Source: Crocinitomicaceae bacterium
Lineage (GTDB): Bacteria; Bacteroidota; Bacteroidia; Flavobacteriales_D; Crocinitomicaceae
DNA length: 16,098 nucleotides
Direction of reading: 5' to 3'
Assembly: GCA_024643585.1 (NCBI GenBank)
Contig: JAHEMP010000022.1
Coordinates: 1-16,098, forward strand
Shown here one piece after another: positions 15,148-16,098 of this stretch (position 1 is the first letter of the stretch; the number at the start of each line of letters is the position of its first letter). The position numbers and the translations under genes were made by a program. The notes under the pieces were generated by a model. It saw only the letters and a list, made by a program, of their open reading frames with translations. It was not told the DNA's origin and did no database searches.

Positions 15148-16098
15148 TTTTTTTCTTTTGAGTCTTCCGTCTTTTCTTTCGAGCTTCCGGTGTAATAGTT
15201 CGGTGGAAATCCATTTATTTTTCGCCAAATCTCGTAATAAATAGGCACATCATCCAATAGCATCATACCTTGTATACCACCTCCTGGTCTCAATTGCTTT
15301 GGCCAAGGCGGTGTATTCTCTTTCGGCATTATTAGGATTCTAAATTTACCATTTTCACTAATATAATTGTCTACAGCATATACCTCACCCGTATAGGTTC
15401 CGTAGCTAACATTTGGCCAACCAGAGAAAATAATTGCTGGCCAACCATCAAATTGAAGCATGACTTCATTCCCTCTTTTCACAAGAGGCAGGTCGATTGG
15501 ATTAACATACATTTCGACCATTAAATCAAATTTATTCGGCATTATCGTCACCAAAGGGTCACCTTCTTTTATGGTTTCACCAATTCCTATCATCATGGAC
15601 TTAGTGACATATCCATCTTGTGGAGCTGTTATGAAATAGTTACCCAGCCTATATTTATAGTTTGCATATTGATTTTTCAATTTTGTAACCGTTGCCTCAG
15701 CATCGAATTTATCAGAAAAAGCAGACGATTTATCTGAAACGGCTTTTGCAACACTATTTTGATAATCCATGCGAATAGATGAATATTCAACCTTGGCATT
15801 AATCATATCATTTTTGCTGCTCATCCATTTATTTAGAGCTTCAACTTCATAGGCTTGTGCCTGTTGCAATTTCAAATTACGTGCTTCAAAGTCAGTTAAC
15901 GATTTTAGTCCTTTTTTATAAAGTTCCTCCATACGCTTGTATTGCTCCTTGGCAATTTTTGTGTTTACAACGGCTGCTTGGTGCGCATTACTATCAATTT
16001 CACTTTTCAATTTAGCCTGATTGAATTTTAAGGTAGCTTGTTGAAGTTTTAAACCAAGCTGTTCATTTAAGGCACCTATTTGATTGTTTAGCGCTTTA
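15144..16098 (-). CDS. HlyD-family periplasmic adaptor, 5' end outside window
   Basis: The frame is open from the window edge to the TGA at 15144-15146, giving 317 visible residues; the N-terminal membrane anchor and first lipoyl half lie outside. A TTG codon at 16010 is only an internal leucine, because the same frame reads on to the edge. Visible residues 1-150 are a long coiled-coil hairpin rich in Gln, Lys and Glu. The second lipoyl half follows at 156-187 (TAPQDGYVTKSMMIGIGETI). A beta-barrel region with a Trp/Pro-rich segment (GWPAIIFSGWPNVSYGTYTG) lies at about 218-237, then PPWPKQLRPGGGIQGMMLLD and a charged tail (SKEKTEDSKEKK). Adaptors of this kind link an inner-membrane ABC or other pump to a TolC channel for type I-like export. 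It is translationally coupled to the TolC gene by a 4-base overlap. Confidence 0.88.
   Translation of the reverse strand, partial: KALNNQIGALNEQLGLKLQQATLKFNQAKLKSEIDSNAHQAAVVNTKIAKEQYKRMEELYKKGLKSLTDFEARNLKLQQAQAYEVEALNKWMSSKNDMINAKVEYSSIRMDYQNSVAKAVSDKSSAFSDKFDAEATVTKLKNQYANYKYRLGNYFITAPQDGYVTKSMMIGIGETIKEGDPLVTIMPNKFDLMVEMYVNPIDLPLVKRGNEVMLQFDGWPAIIFSGWPNVSYGTYTGEVYAVDNYISENGKFRILIMPKENTPPWPKQLRPGGGIQGMMLLDDVPIYYEIWRKINGFPPNYYTGSSKEKTEDSKEKK

Noticed and set aside
15148..15228. N-terminal extension of the TolC-type channel by 27 residues
   Set aside because: It is highly charged, overlaps the adaptor gene, and would bury the signal peptide; the ATGA overlap at 15144-15147 is more natural.
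1..16098. tRNA, rRNA, CRISPR arrays, transposons, phage genes
   Set aside because: Reading both strands, I found no cloverleaf-like gene, regular spacer-repeat array, transposase or integrase frame, or long terminal repeats.

Overview
The window looks like chromosomal DNA from a Bacteroidota bacterium, most likely of the order Flavobacteriales; a Crocinitomicaceae or Fluviicola-type organism would fit, but that rank is inference. The evidence is AT-rich DNA, five exact matches to the Bacteroidota promoter box TAnnTTTG just upstream of start codons, A-rich leaders without strong Shine-Dalgarno sequences, many signal peptides ending in a Q just after the cut site, a SprB-repeat surface protein, a fused E1 alpha/beta oxoacid dehydrogenase and a TonB-dependent receptor with an N-terminal extension. 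No RNA gene, insertion sequence, CRISPR array or phage gene is visible, and no gene-free gap exceeds about 220 bases.

Layout. Bases 1-1804 (minus) hold the N-terminal 601 residues of a large secreted repeat protein that continues out of the window. Bases 2027-3379 (plus) encode NADP-type glutamate dehydrogenase (gdhA), with its own promoter and a strong terminator. Bases 3494-5494 (plus) encode a fused E1 alpha/beta oxoacid dehydrogenase, closed by a bidirectional hairpin. Two minus-strand genes follow: a LolA-family periplasmic carrier (5557-6192) and a small serine esterase (6241-6870). Divergent from these are a membrane-anchored protein of unknown function (6910-7449) and a TonB-dependent heme/iron-type receptor (7525-9942), which ends at a second bidirectional hairpin.

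The next minus-strand cluster is read from right to left: a secreted von Willebrand A (VWA) protein (11691-12833), a DUF1905/YdeI-like protein (11178-11681) only 9 bases later, and a cysteine desulfurase (9995-11134) with its own promoter box. Divergent from the VWA gene is a lipoprotein class D beta-lactamase with an altered third motif (12912-13745). It meets, tail to tail and with one base between stop codons, an export operon on the minus strand: a HlyD-type periplasmic adaptor (15144 to the window edge, 5' incomplete) and a TolC-type outer-membrane channel (13747-15147), coupled by an ATGA overlap.

Together these are mostly envelope functions (adhesion, lipoprotein carriage, nutrient uptake, export, beta-lactam hydrolysis) mixed with core nitrogen and carbon metabolism. 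I see no convincing evidence of an undescribed multi-gene system. The points most worth checking are the unknown protein paired with the TonB receptor and its possibly leaderless GTG start, the altered active-site motifs of the class D enzyme, the VWA/YdeI pair, and the unseen ABC transporter and cargo of the HlyD/TolC operon.
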